Positions 8,885 through 17,687 of a stretch of DNA of 64,000 bases are shown piece after piece. A model generated the notes under the pieces. The model saw only the letters and a program-made list of their open reading frames with translations. It searched no databases and was not told where the DNA came from. Every line of letters starts with the position of its first letter. Within the stretch, counting starts at the first letter, position 1. Origin of the DNA: Chitinophagales bacterium (lineage in GTDB: Bacteria > Bacteroidota > Bacteroidia > Chitinophagales > Saprospiraceae). The DNA is taken from the NCBI GenBank assembly GCA_013298845.1, contig JAAFJN010000002.1, forward strand, positions 135,949 through 199,948. The letters are read 5' to 3'. The translations under genes were made by a program, and so were the position numbers.

Positions 8885-10840
8885 ATGTTTACTATTCGAC
8901 TTATTGCACTTTTACTATTAATGCCCTTTGCCGGAGCCTGCAAAAACTTCCATTACGCCAAAAACTTTAAAAATCCGCAAAACTTCGTTGGTAACCCGCA
9001 CCGGAAAGCCATCCCGCCGCGTACGGTTTCCGTCAACGACCCCGGCTTGCGCGTGGAACCCGCCAATTGGTGGACCGGCATGGCCCACAATACCGTGGAG
9101 ATTCTTTTTCACAAAAAAGGCATCGCCAATATGCAGGTAAGCACCAACGCCAAAATGAAAGGAATTAAATTGGTAAAAACCGAACGCGCCGAAAGCGACA
9201 ATTACCTGTTTGTAACGTTGGAAATTTCGCCCAAAGCCCAACCACAAACCATTTCGTTTTTGTTTAAAAACCCTGGCAACGCGGAAACATTTACCCACCC
9301 CTACCCCATTTTAGCCCGTAATCAGGGCGTAAAAGCCCAGGGTGTAACCAGTAAAGACGTCGTTTACCTCGTTTTCCCCGACCGATTTGCCAACGGCGAC
9401 CCCTCGAACGATAATGTTCCGGGTATGCACCAGGGGCTTCAGCGCGATTCGCTGGTGGGCCGCCACGGCGGCGATTTGCAGGGCATTATCAACCACCTCG
9501 ATTATATCCAGGACTTGGGCATTACGACCATTTGGCTCAACCCCGAACTGGAAAATGACCAGGCCATCGAATCGTACCACGGTTACGCCGTGACCGATCA
9601 CTACCGCGTGGACCGCCGCTTTGGCGACAACCCCAAACTAAAAGAATTGGTGGACAAATGCCATGCCCGCAACATCAAAGTGGTGCGCGACGTGGTGCTC
9701 AACCACATTGGCGATAAACACTACTGGATGAGCGATTTGCCCTCGAAAGACTGGATTAACCAGTGGCCGACAATGACCAAAACCACCTACCGCGCCCCTA
9801 CCCTCCTCGATCCATACGCGTCGCAGGCCGACAAAAAACTGTTCTCCGACGGGTGGTTTGTGCCACACATGCCCGACCTGAACCAACGCAACCCGCACGT
9901 GGCCACTTATTTGATTCAGCAAGCCATTTGGTGGATTGAATACGCGGGTTTTGACGATTTGCGGATTGATACTTATACGTACTCCGATCAGGCGTTTTGT
10001 TCGCGCTGGTGCCAGGAAATTTTGCGCGAATACCCCGGACTGGGCATGTTTGGCGAAATTTGGGAACACGGGGTAAGCGTACAGGGCTATTTTGCCGATA
10101 ACCAACCGATGAAAAAAACGGGGTACGACTCTAATTTGCCGGGCGTGATTGATTTTCAGTTAATGTTTGCCATTCACGAGGCGCTCAACCGCGAACAAGG
10201 CTGGACCGAGGGCGCGTGCCGCATTTATTACACCTTGGCCAAGGATAATTTTTACGAAAACCCGTACCGAAACCTGCTCATGCTCGATAACCACGACGTG
10301 AGCCGCTTTTTTACGGTGGTGGGTGAGAACATGAGTAAATATAAAAGCGGCATGGCGTTTTTGCTCACAACCCGTGGCATTCCGCAAATTTATTACATGA
10401 CCGAAATATTGGGCACGGGCAGCGATTGGCCTTCGCATGGTAATATTCGCAAAGATTTTCCCGGTGGTTGGCCCGGTGACCCGGCGAACAAATTTATCCC
10501 GGCTGGTCGCACGGCAACCGAACAGGAAGGTTTTGATTACGCCCGCACCCTGATTCGGTACCGCAACGCGCATCCGGTGTTGCAAACGGGTAAACTCATG
10601 CAATTTGTGCCCGAAAACAGCGTGTACGTGTACTTCCGCTACAACGAAAAAGACAACCCGGTAATGGTGATTATTAATACCGCCAACGACGAGCGAACGA
10701 TCCAAACCGAACGTTTTGCCGAAATCATTCAGGGCCGCACCAAGGCCAAAAACATCGCCACGGGCGGAACTTTGGACAATATCCGGTCGTTGACCATTCC
10801 CAAAAACAGCCCGCTGGTCCTTGAACTGCTGGCCCCTTAA
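8885..10840 (+). CDS. GH13 maltodextrin/cyclomaltodextrin hydrolase, lipoprotein
   Basis: The 651-residue product begins with a lipoprotein signal ending in the lipobox FAGAC (Cys19). A neopullulanase-type N-terminal beta domain (about 45-140) and a GH13 barrel follow. The four GH13 regions are visible: DVVLNHIG, DDLRIDTYTY (nucleophile Asp), MFGEIW (acid/base Glu) and LMLDNHDVSRF. VYLVFPDRFANGDPSNDN is typical of the SusA/cyclomaltodextrinase group. It should hydrolyse alpha-1,4-glucans or cyclodextrins at the outer membrane or in the periplasm. ATG 8885 is preferred over 8828 because the latter sits in the preceding terminator and lacks a signal peptide at its N-terminus. No SusC/SusD pair is adjacent. 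Confidence 0.9.
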   Translation: MFTIRLIALLLLMPFAGACKNFHYAKNFKNPQNFVGNPHRKAIPPRTVSVNDPGLRVEPANWWTGMAHNTVEILFHKKGIANMQVSTNAKMKGIKLVKTERAESDNYLFVTLEISPKAQPQTISFLFKNPGNAETFTHPYPILARNQGVKAQGVTSKDVVYLVFPDRFANGDPSNDNVPGMHQGLQRDSLVGRHGGDLQGIINHLDYIQDLGITTIWLNPELENDQAIESYHGYAVTDHYRVDRRFGDNPKLKELVDKCHARNIKVVRDVVLNHIGDKHYWMSDLPSKDWINQWPTMTKTTYRAPTLLDPYASQADKKLFSDGWFVPHMPDLNQRNPHVATYLIQQAIWWIEYAGFDDLRIDTYTYSDQAFCSRWCQEILREYPGLGMFGEIWEHGVSVQGYFADNQPMKKTGYDSNLPGVIDFQLMFAIHEALNREQGWTEGACRIYYTLAKDNFYENPYRNLLMLDNHDVSRFFTVVGENMSKYKSGMAFLLTTRGIPQIYYMTEILGTGSDWPSHGNIRKDFPGGWPGDPANKFIPAGRTATEQEGFDYARTLIRYRNAHPVLQTGKLMQFVPENSVYVYFRYNEKDNPVMVIINTANDERTIQTERFAEIIQGRTKAKNIATGGTLDNIRSLTIPKNSPLVLELLAP

Positions 10841-10863
10841 CGAAACTTCACAATTAATATAAC

Positions 10864-11490
10864 ATGGATTTTTTCTTCGCCACTCTATTTTCGCTGTTTT
10901 CCATTGTTGATCCGCCCGGCGCGGTTCCAGTGTACGTTGCGCTCACCAGCGACCGGCCACGGGAAGAACGCAACAAAATTGCCCTCAAAACCAGTTTGTA
11001 TTTTATGCTCATTCTGGTGAGTTTCTTTTTAGCGGGCAACTACATTTTGGGCTTTTTTGGCCTCACTATTCACTCCTTGCGCATTGCGGGCGGTATGGCC
11101 CTGCTCATCAGCGGTTTTGGCCTGATGTCGGGTAATTTTGCCAAACGCCGGGGCTACGACGAAAAAGTGGAACAACAGGCGCAAGACCGCAACGACATCG
11201 CTTTTTCGCCCATGGCCATGCCCATGTTGTCGGGACCGGGTTCCATTTCGTACCTGATTACACAATACAACCAACACCCCGATACCAACCAACGCCTCCT
11301 TATTGTGGCGTCCATTGTGGCGGTAACGGCACTGGTCTGGGGTATTTTGCGCATTGCGCCGTTCCTGTTCCGGGTATTTGGTCCGGGCGGCCTCAACGCC
11401 ATTGCGCGCATCATGGGTTTTATTGTTATTGCCATTGGGGTGCAGTTTATCGTGGACGGCGTGGTGCATTTGGTTTTGGAAATGAAATAA
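10864..11490 (+). CDS. MarC-family integral membrane protein
   Basis: The 208-residue protein has about six membrane segments and the MarC/NAAT signature: FSIVDPPGAVPVYVALTSD near the N-terminus, LRIAGGMALLISGFGL, FSPMAMPMLSGPGSISYLI, and a final segment IMGFIVIAIGVQFIVDGV. The family name comes from multiple antibiotic resistance, but a role in resistance has not been upheld and the transported substrate is unclear. It lies 23 bases after the GH13 gene and 1 base before tilS, so the latter two are almost surely cotranscribed. Confidence 0.85.
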   Translation: MDFFFATLFSLFSIVDPPGAVPVYVALTSDRPREERNKIALKTSLYFMLILVSFFLAGNYILGFFGLTIHSLRIAGGMALLISGFGLMSGNFAKRRGYDEKVEQQAQDRNDIAFSPMAMPMLSGPGSISYLITQYNQHPDTNQRLLIVASIVAVTALVWGILRIAPFLFRVFGPGGLNAIARIMGFIVIAIGVQFIVDGVVHLVLEMK

Positions 11491-11491
11491 G

Positions 11492-12850
11492 ATGGAAAAT
11501 GAACTTTTGACGCGGTTTCAGCGGCATTTGGCCAAGTCGGGGCTGCTCGAATCGGTGCAGGCCGGTGCATTGGTGGCCTGGAGCGGCGGGCTGGACTCCA
11601 CGGTATTGGTGCATTTGTTACACGCGTCGGGTATCCCGTTTGCGGTGGCACATTGTAATTTTCAATTGCGCGGCGCGGAGTCCGACGAAGAGGCATTTTT
11701 TGTAGAATATTGGGCCAAACAATGGAACATTCCTTGTTTTTGCCAAAAAATGGATACCCTCGTTTATGCACAGGACAACGGGGTATCCATTCAAATGGCC
11801 GCTCGCACCCTGCGCTACCAATGGTTTAAGGAATTGTTGGAGACGCACGGATTGTCGTGCCTGCTCACCGCGCACCACGCCAACGACAACGCCGAAACCA
11901 TTCTGATCCACCTGTTGCGGGGCAGCGGCATCAAAGGGTTAGCCGGTATTCCGGCGGTGGCTGTTTTTGGGGGCAACTACACCTTGGCGCGGCCGTTGTT
12001 GTCCTTTTCGCGGCCGGAACTGGAGCAATACGCCCGGGAACAACACCTCGAATGGCGCGACGACAGCAGCAATGCGAAAGACGATTATTTGCGGAACCAT
12101 ATTCGCCACCACGTGGTACCGCAATTGGAGGCCGCGCAGTCGGATTTTTGGCAAAACACCACCAAAACCAGCGATATTCTGCGGGCAACGCAACAAAACT
12201 ACCAATTTTTGCTCGAACACCAACTCAAATGGTCGCAACCCGAACCCGGCCAATACACCCTCGATCTTGCCGCGCTCCGGCAGTTACCCGCCCCCGAGGC
12301 CGCCCTGTGGGAGTTGTTGAGCGGGTTTGGGTTTAACGCCGAACAAACCCGACAAATGGCCGCGTCGCTCGACCGCGTGGGGCCAACCTTCCAATCGGAC
12401 AGTGGTGCGCGGGTATTGATCGACCGCAAACAATTGATTGTATCGTTGGAAGAAGCAACGGCGGTACCCGACATCCGAATTCACCCCGATGACTTGATGG
12501 TTAAGGTGCCCGATTGGGGTATTTTATTTTTTACCGAAACCGACGATACGGCGGCGTTCCCCGACGGGAAAACGGCCATTTTAGTGGATAAAAACCAGGT
12601 TCAGTTTCCACTCACGCTGCGCCCCTGGAAAGCGGGCGATGTTTTTCAACCCTTTGGAATGGGTGGCCGCCACCAAAAATTGCAAGACTTTTTTATTAAC
12701 CAAAAAATTTCGCGCCTCGAAAAGGAGCGCGTGCGTTTGTTGGTAAATGGGAACGGAAATGTGATTTGGGTGGCCGGTTGGCGCATGGATGACCGCTTTC
12801 GGGTGCCCAAAAGCGCTGATTCTGCCCTTAAAATTACTTTAATTACCTAA
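11492..12850 (+). CDS. tilS: tRNA(Ile)-lysidine synthase
   Basis: The 452-residue protein carries the PP-loop ATP-binding motif SGGLDST at about residues 31-37, the partner motifs AHCNFQLRG, LLTAHHANDNAETILIHLLRGSG and DDSSNAKDDYLRNHIRH, and a TilS C-terminal domain (RPWKAGDVFQPFGMGGRHQ). TilS converts the wobble cytidine of the CAU-anticodon isoleucine tRNA to lysidine using ATP and lysine. It is essential for AUA decoding in most bacteria. Its start is one base after the MarC stop, which suggests translational coupling. Confidence 0.95.
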   Translation: MENELLTRFQRHLAKSGLLESVQAGALVAWSGGLDSTVLVHLLHASGIPFAVAHCNFQLRGAESDEEAFFVEYWAKQWNIPCFCQKMDTLVYAQDNGVSIQMAARTLRYQWFKELLETHGLSCLLTAHHANDNAETILIHLLRGSGIKGLAGIPAVAVFGGNYTLARPLLSFSRPELEQYAREQHLEWRDDSSNAKDDYLRNHIRHHVVPQLEAAQSDFWQNTTKTSDILRATQQNYQFLLEHQLKWSQPEPGQYTLDLAALRQLPAPEAALWELLSGFGFNAEQTRQMAASLDRVGPTFQSDSGARVLIDRKQLIVSLEEATAVPDIRIHPDDLMVKVPDWGILFFTETDDTAAFPDGKTAILVDKNQVQFPLTLRPWKAGDVFQPFGMGGRHQKLQDFFINQKISRLEKERVRLLVNGNGNVIWVAGWRMDDRFRVPKSADSALKITLIT

Positions 12851-12888
12851 ATTTAATTTTGGATTTGTAGTTGATTCACCAAATCCGC

Positions 12889-12896
12889 TATCTTTG
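12889..12896 (+). promoter_or_regulatory. Bacteroidota promoter TATCTTTG with upstream TTG
   Basis: A perfect TAnnTTTG -7 element lies 18 bases after a TTG at 12871 that fits the -33 box. The ATG of the DksA-like gene lies about 100 bases downstream, so the transcript has a leader of roughly 90 bases. Confidence 0.75.
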
Positions 12897-12995
12897 CGCC
12901 CGATTTTAAGCGATGTTTGAACATCCCCCAGCGACAAATTCAAACAATATACCAAAACTTATAGTATTCACCGAAAATTACAACCACTCAATATT

Positions 12996-13598
12996 ATGGA
13001 GGAACCTAAAGTACGTTACAACGACGCGGATTTGCAGGAGTTCAAAGCATTGATTGAGCAGAAAATGGCGGTGGCAAAAGAAGAATTAGCATTTACCCAA
13101 AGCCAAATTGCCGAATTAAACGATTCGGGTTTTAATCAGCAAAACGGTGACATGTATGACGATTCGGGTGCGCATACCGATTTAGAGTTCAAACAACGCA
13201 TGGCTACCCGCCAAATTAAATTTATCGACGATCTTCAAAACGCACTGTATCGCATTCAGAACAAAACCTACGGCGTCTGCACCGTAACCGGTACACTTAT
13301 TCCCAAGGAACGCCTTCGCGCAGTGCCGCACGCGACCAAATCGGTGGATGGCAAAATGATTGCCAACAAAAACAAGCCCGGTGGTGCACCTTCGACTCCG
13401 GTGGCGGATGCGGGTGCTCCCGACGTGGATCCCTTCGGGGGTGACGAAAAACGCCCAGCAGGAAAACCAGTCGCCGGAAAAGTGCGCATGAGTGGTATCA
13501 AAGGCAACAATGGCCGCTCCGAAGAATGGGAAGTAGATAACGAAACCCTGGAAGACGCCGGTTATCGGACAACCCCCGGCGACGACGACGATAACTAA
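12996..13598 (+). CDS. DksA/TraR-family RNA polymerase regulator with acidic C-terminal extension
   Basis: The first ~130 of 200 residues match the Bacteroidota DksA/TraR group: a coiled-coil helix pair (EFKALIEQKMAVAKEELAF and FKQRMATRQIKFIDDLQNAL), then YGVCTVTGTLIPKERLRAVPHAT. DksA-type proteins bind RNA polymerase through its secondary channel. Only one of the four zinc cysteines remains (GVCTVTG instead of CxxCG, and no trailing CxxC), so it probably folds without zinc. The extra ~70 residues are Pro/Gly/Asp-rich and end in DDDDN, longer than typical relatives of about 125 residues. It is a single-gene unit with a strong promoter. Confidence 0.8.
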   Translation: MEEPKVRYNDADLQEFKALIEQKMAVAKEELAFTQSQIAELNDSGFNQQNGDMYDDSGAHTDLEFKQRMATRQIKFIDDLQNALYRIQNKTYGVCTVTGTLIPKERLRAVPHATKSVDGKMIANKNKPGGAPSTPVADAGAPDVDPFGGDEKRPAGKPVAGKVRMSGIKGNNGRSEEWEVDNETLEDAGYRTTPGDDDDN

Positions 13599-13629
13599 AG
13601 CGCGATTTACGGGCTTCGGTTCAAAACAG

Positions 13630-14328
13630 TTATTTAGAATTCACCTCGCTATGACCGGGTGGAATACGCCGTTGCACCGTCCAACGACCAGTTTCCCAGT
13701 CCATTTTTTCCAGATTATTAAAATTTAGTTTGTAGTCAAACTGCGACGGTGTATGGTGAATATACCCCGAATAATAATACGTTTTGCCCATTTGACGGGC
13801 CGTTTCCAATTCGAGCAACATGGTAAACGTCCCTAAACTATCCGACACATAATCGGGGTCAAAAAAACAATAGGTACCACAAAAACTTTCGGCCCCCAAG
13901 TGGAAATAACTGCACGCCACCAATTTATCGCCGTCGTAGACCTCAATTTCGTAACCCGGCACGGGGTTGTACCAGGAATGCTCGGTGATAAAAGTATCCA
14001 TACTGGTGTAATGGTTACCAAACCGGAAACGGTTGCAATGTTTCAGGAATAATTCGTTTTTAGCCGGGGTAAGCGCAATTTTTTGCACATTTACCCGAAA
14101 CTTTTCTTTGTGGAGCCGAAAGAGTTTGCGTTGGCTTTTTGAAAAAGAAAAACCATTCAATATAATACGCAGCGGAATGGTAAGTACCACATCATCGTTG
14201 TACACAACTGCGCTGTGTCTTAGAATAATATGCCCCAAAATACGCCATCCTTTTTCCATAAATTGATCAAAAACCTCCGGGGCCATGGGCGCCAGCGGAA
14301 TTCGATCGTGAATAATCTCTATTTCCAT
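13630..14328 (-). CDS. Arginyltransferase-like (ATE C-terminal/GNAT) protein
   Basis: The 232-residue protein resembles the C-terminal half of arginyl-tRNA-protein transferases. It has the run RLHKEKFRVNV, FGNHYTSMDTFI, the strand YDGDKLVACSYFHLG, and YYYSGYIHHTPSQFDYKLNF, which mirrors the YYLGYYI...YK region of Ate1/Bpt. If active it would transfer an amino acid from tRNA to protein N-termini, or act as a related acyltransferase. The Cys-rich N-terminal domain of eukaryotic Ate1 is absent. It is transcribed away from recG and converges on the DksA-like gene. A generic GNAT enzyme is the main alternative. Confidence 0.5.
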   Translation of the reverse strand: MEIEIIHDRIPLAPMAPEVFDQFMEKGWRILGHIILRHSAVVYNDDVVLTIPLRIILNGFSFSKSQRKLFRLHKEKFRVNVQKIALTPAKNELFLKHCNRFRFGNHYTSMDTFITEHSWYNPVPGYEIEVYDGDKLVACSYFHLGAESFCGTYCFFDPDYVSDSLGTFTMLLELETARQMGKTYYYSGYIHHTPSQFDYKLNFNNLEKMDWETGRWTVQRRIPPGHSEVNSK

Positions 14329-14405
14329 CCGGCAAAGATAGAAAACTTTGCGTTTGTTTTAATTGCAAAATTGTTTTTTAAAACATAAAGTTTGGCAAAA
14401 TGTAG

Positions 14406-14413
14406 TACTTTTG
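14406..14413 (+). promoter_or_regulatory. Bacteroidota -7 element TACTTTTG before recG
   Basis: The exact TAnnTTTG match puts the transcript start near 14420. This rules out an in-frame ATG at 14392 and supports the recG start at 14437. Confidence 0.75.
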
Positions 14414-14436
14414 CTCCGTTCAATCCTTGTACAAGC

Positions 14437-16560
14437 ATGACATTTCTGGATACCGGCATCGAATATCTCAAAGGGGTAGGCCCGCAGCGCGCCGAAACGC
14501 TCAAGGCCGAATTGGGTATATTCTCCTTTCGGGACCTCCTGTTTCACTTCCCGTTCCGATACATTGACAAAACCCGGTTTCACCTCATTCGCGACATTCA
14601 AAATGAGGGAGAAACCTACCAACTCAAAGGCATTTTGCGCCGCCTCGAAACCCTCGGCGAAGGGCGCGCCAAACGCCTGACGGCGACCCTGCGCGACGAA
14701 TCGGGGGCCATTGAACTGGTGTGGTTCCAGGGCATGAACTGGCTCGAACGCACCCTCGAAATTGGCAAAGAATACGTCGTTTTTGGCCGCGCCAACGAGT
14801 TCAACGGCAAGTTTAACATGCCGCACCCCGAAATGGAAGAGGTCAACGAGGAAAATATTCGGAAAGCCTCCAATTTTGAACCGGTGTACCCCACCACCGA
14901 TAAACTGACCCAAAAAGGGCTGGATCCCAAAGGACTGCGCCGATTGTTGCGGACTTTGTTCGAGATCATGCCCCCGGCGGCCATTCCCGAAAACCTGCCC
15001 GATTATTTGTTGGAATCGTACCGGCTCGCACCCCGCTGGGCGGCGCTCAAAGCCATTCATTTTCCGACCCAACAAACCGACCTCGACGCGGCTACCCGCC
15101 GACTAAAGTTTGAGGAATTGTTTTTGTTACAATTGCGCCTTTTACAAACCAAAACCCGCCGAAAAGATGCCATTCGCGGTTTTGTTTTTGATACCATTGG
15201 GAATAATTTTAACCGCTTTTTTAAAGAAAAACTCGCGTTTGAACTCACGGGTGCCCAAAAACGAGTCTTGAAAGAAATCCGTACCGACCTCGGGGCAGGG
15301 CGACAAATGAACCGCTTGGTGCAGGGCGACGTGGGTTCGGGCAAAACCGTGGTGGCCCTCATGGCCATGCTCATTGCACTGGACAATAAACGCGCCGATG
15401 GAACGCCGTTTCAAGCCTGTCTGATGGCCCCCACCGAAATTTTGGCGCGGCAACACTTTGAAGGCATGTCGGCTTTGGTCGGTGATTTGGGTATTAACAT
15501 TGGTTTTTTGTCGGGCACCATTAAAGGCAAAAAACGCGAGGCCATTTTGGCGCAATTAGCCTCCGGCGAAATGCACATTGTTATCGGGACGCACGCGCTC
15601 ATCGAAGATTGGGTGCAGTACCAAAACCTCGGCATTGCCATTACCGATGAACAACACCGTTTTGGGGTGCAACAACGCGCTTCTTTGTGGAAAAAAAACC
15701 CGATTTGCCCGCCGCATATTCTCGTCATGACGGCCACGCCCATCCCGCGGACCCTCGCCATGACCTTGTACGGAGATTTGGACATTAGTATTATTGACGA
15801 ATTGCCACCGGGCCGTAAACCCATTACCACCTCCCACAAAACCGAACACCACCGCCTCCGGGTGCAGGGTTTTATGAAGGAAGAAATTGCCAAGGGCCGA
15901 CAGGTGTACGTGGTGTACCCCATGATTGAAGAGACCGAAAAAGTGGATATGGCCAACCTCATGGAAGGTTACGAGGCCATTTCCCGCGATTTTCCCATGC
16001 CCGACTACCAGGTGTCCATCGTACACGGCAAAATGAAAGCCGCCGATAAAGAATTTGAGATGCAGCGTTTTGTGCGGGGCGAAACCCAAATTATGGTGGC
16101 CACGACGGTGATTGAAGTGGGGGTAAACGTCCCCAATGCTTCGGTGATGGTGATCGAAAACGCCGAACGGTTCGGACTTTCGCAGTTGCACCAGTTGCGG
16201 GGCCGGGTTGGGCGCGGGGCCGAACAAAGTTATTGCATCCTGATGACGGGTTTTAAACTCAGCGCCGACGGTCGCGAACGAATTAAAACAATGGTGTCCA
16301 CCAACGATGGTTTTGTAATTGCCGAGGCCGACCTGAAACTGCGCGGCCCCGGCAATATTGAAGGTACCCAACAAAGCGGGATGCTGCGTTTTCACATTGC
16401 GGACATTGCCCGCGATACCCATATTTTACAAGCCGCCCGCGACATTGCCACCAAAATTATTGACCAAGACCCTACCCTTTCGGCCCCCGAGCACGCGCGC
16501 CTGCGCGAAGTCATGGGCCGCCAGGAAATGGAAGCGCGGGTGTGGGGGCGTATTTCGTGA
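14437..16560 (+). CDS. recG: ATP-dependent DNA helicase RecG
   Basis: The 707-residue protein has the N-terminal wedge/OB region (GVGPQRAETL, FHFPFRYIDKT), Walker A in GDVGSGKTVVAL, the DEQH box (TDEQHRFG), TATPIPRTLAMT (motif III), and the RecG TRG region (QLHQLRGRVGRG). RecG regresses stalled replication forks and branch-migrates Holliday junctions. Full family length indicates an intact gene. It is divergent from the arginyltransferase-like gene across 108 bases, and a small DUF2237 gene follows 47 bases after its stop. Confidence 0.97.
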   Translation: MTFLDTGIEYLKGVGPQRAETLKAELGIFSFRDLLFHFPFRYIDKTRFHLIRDIQNEGETYQLKGILRRLETLGEGRAKRLTATLRDESGAIELVWFQGMNWLERTLEIGKEYVVFGRANEFNGKFNMPHPEMEEVNEENIRKASNFEPVYPTTDKLTQKGLDPKGLRRLLRTLFEIMPPAAIPENLPDYLLESYRLAPRWAALKAIHFPTQQTDLDAATRRLKFEELFLLQLRLLQTKTRRKDAIRGFVFDTIGNNFNRFFKEKLAFELTGAQKRVLKEIRTDLGAGRQMNRLVQGDVGSGKTVVALMAMLIALDNKRADGTPFQACLMAPTEILARQHFEGMSALVGDLGINIGFLSGTIKGKKREAILAQLASGEMHIVIGTHALIEDWVQYQNLGIAITDEQHRFGVQQRASLWKKNPICPPHILVMTATPIPRTLAMTLYGDLDISIIDELPPGRKPITTSHKTEHHRLRVQGFMKEEIAKGRQVYVVYPMIEETEKVDMANLMEGYEAISRDFPMPDYQVSIVHGKMKAADKEFEMQRFVRGETQIMVATTVIEVGVNVPNASVMVIENAERFGLSQLHQLRGRVGRGAEQSYCILMTGFKLSADGRERIKTMVSTNDGFVIAEADLKLRGPGNIEGTQQSGMLRFHIADIARDTHILQAARDIATKIIDQDPTLSAPEHARLREVMGRQEMEARVWGRIS

Positions 16561-16607
16561 CAGATACAACGGATGAACTAAGTACCATTTTAGGCGTTTA
16601 ACACAAG

Positions 16608-17105
16608 ATGCACCAGTACTATTTAACGTTTTTGGCGGCTGCGCTTGTCATCGGTTGCACTGCCTGTCAGGCGCAAACCAGCATTGCACCACCTAATACT
16701 TGCAACCCATCCAACATGTCCGATACTATAATCTCCGAAACCGCCCGAAATGTGCTGGGTACCCCGCTCCAAGCCTGTTGTTTTGAACCCAAAACGGGTT
16801 ATTACCGCGATGGATTTTGCCATACCGGCCCCGACGATCACGGCGTACACGTGGTTTGCGCGGTGGTAACGCAGGAATTTTTGGACTTCTCCAAAAGTCG
16901 CGGCAACGACCTGATGACGCCTTCGCCCTGGTTCCCCGGTCTAAAACCCGGTGACCGATGGTGCCTTTGTGCCATGCGGTGGAAAGAGGCTTATGATGCG
17001 GGCGTGGCTCCGCCGGTCGTGCTCGAAAGCACCCACACCAACGCATTGCGACACGTCACCGTGGCTCAGTTGGAGCAGCATCTATACTCCACCGACAAAA
17101 AATAA
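16608..17105 (+). CDS. DUF2237 family protein with a lipoprotein-like leader
   Basis: Residues 37-165 match DUF2237: NVLGTPLQACCF, GYYRDGFCHTGPDDHGVHVVCA, LDFSKSRGNDLMTP and GDRWCLCAMRWKEA, ending in LESTHTNALRHV. The function of the family is unknown. The extra 36 residues contain a hydrophobic stretch ending in LVIGC, a plausible lipobox, followed by a low-complexity linker. Relatives are normally cytosolic and begin near the second Met (16716). Either this copy is exported or the real start is 16716. The gene lies between recG and a DoxX-like gene 43 bases on. Confidence 0.75.
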   Translation: MHQYYLTFLAAALVIGCTACQAQTSIAPPNTCNPSNMSDTIISETARNVLGTPLQACCFEPKTGYYRDGFCHTGPDDHGVHVVCAVVTQEFLDFSKSRGNDLMTPSPWFPGLKPGDRWCLCAMRWKEAYDAGVAPPVVLESTHTNALRHVTVAQLEQHLYSTDKK

Positions 17106-17148
17106 TCACTCCACCCCTGCCTGGCCATTTACACCTCTGGAAACCAAA

Positions 17149-17550
17149 ATGAACCCATTCGCACGGTTTAGTTACTGGTTTTGGACCGTTTTGTTAATGG
17201 CAGGCGGCATTGCGCACGTGGCAAAACCCGATTTTTTTCTCGCTTATTACCCCAATTATTTACCTTTTCCCGAACCGGCGGTCTGGGTCACCGCGTGGTT
17301 GGAGTGGCTGCTGGCCATCTTGATTTGGCAACCCCGCTTTCGCCGGATGGCCTGGTTAAGCATAACGGTGCTGATGGTTTGCTACCTGCCGGTACATCTC
17401 TACGTCATCACCGATCACGGGCACATTGTGCACCCGGAACCGGCGGTGCCGCTGTGGCTGGCGTGGGTACGTCTGCCGGTGCAATTTGGATTTATTGCCT
17501 GGGCATTTGGGATGCGCCGGATAAATTCAGGGAATGATGGAGGGTTGTGA
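17149..17550 (+). CDS. DoxX-like small membrane protein
   Basis: The 133-residue product has four predicted membrane helices (WFWTVLLMAGGIAHV; AVWVTAWLEWLLAILI; AWLSITVLMVCYLPVHLYVI; LPVQFGFIAWAFGM), with GGIAHVAKPDFF resembling the DoxX/DoxD_like opening. The family includes quinone-linked oxidoreductase subunits and many proteins of unknown role. ATG 17149 is chosen because longer in-frame starts lie inside the DUF2237 gene and add no membrane or conserved sequence. It probably shares a transcript with recG and the DUF2237 gene. Confidence 0.7.
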   Translation: MNPFARFSYWFWTVLLMAGGIAHVAKPDFFLAYYPNYLPFPEPAVWVTAWLEWLLAILIWQPRFRRMAWLSITVLMVCYLPVHLYVITDHGHIVHPEPAVPLWLAWVRLPVQFGFIAWAFGMRRINSGNDGGL

Positions 17551-17687
17551 TGGTTGCGCGTTTGATTTTTGTGGTAATTTGCGGGACCTTTGTTGTAAAT
17601 TGCGCTGCGGGGGAGCGTAATTAAGGGGCTGTCCATTGGCAAGTAAAAGATATAACCCCACAAAGCCATTTCTAAAAATCAACGTTT

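Noticed and set aside
14359-15075. Long minus-strand frame opposite recG
   Set aside because: It is a shadow of recG with no family resemblance; the other long antisense frames (for example 15556-16422, 53601-54755) are likewise shadows of strong genes.
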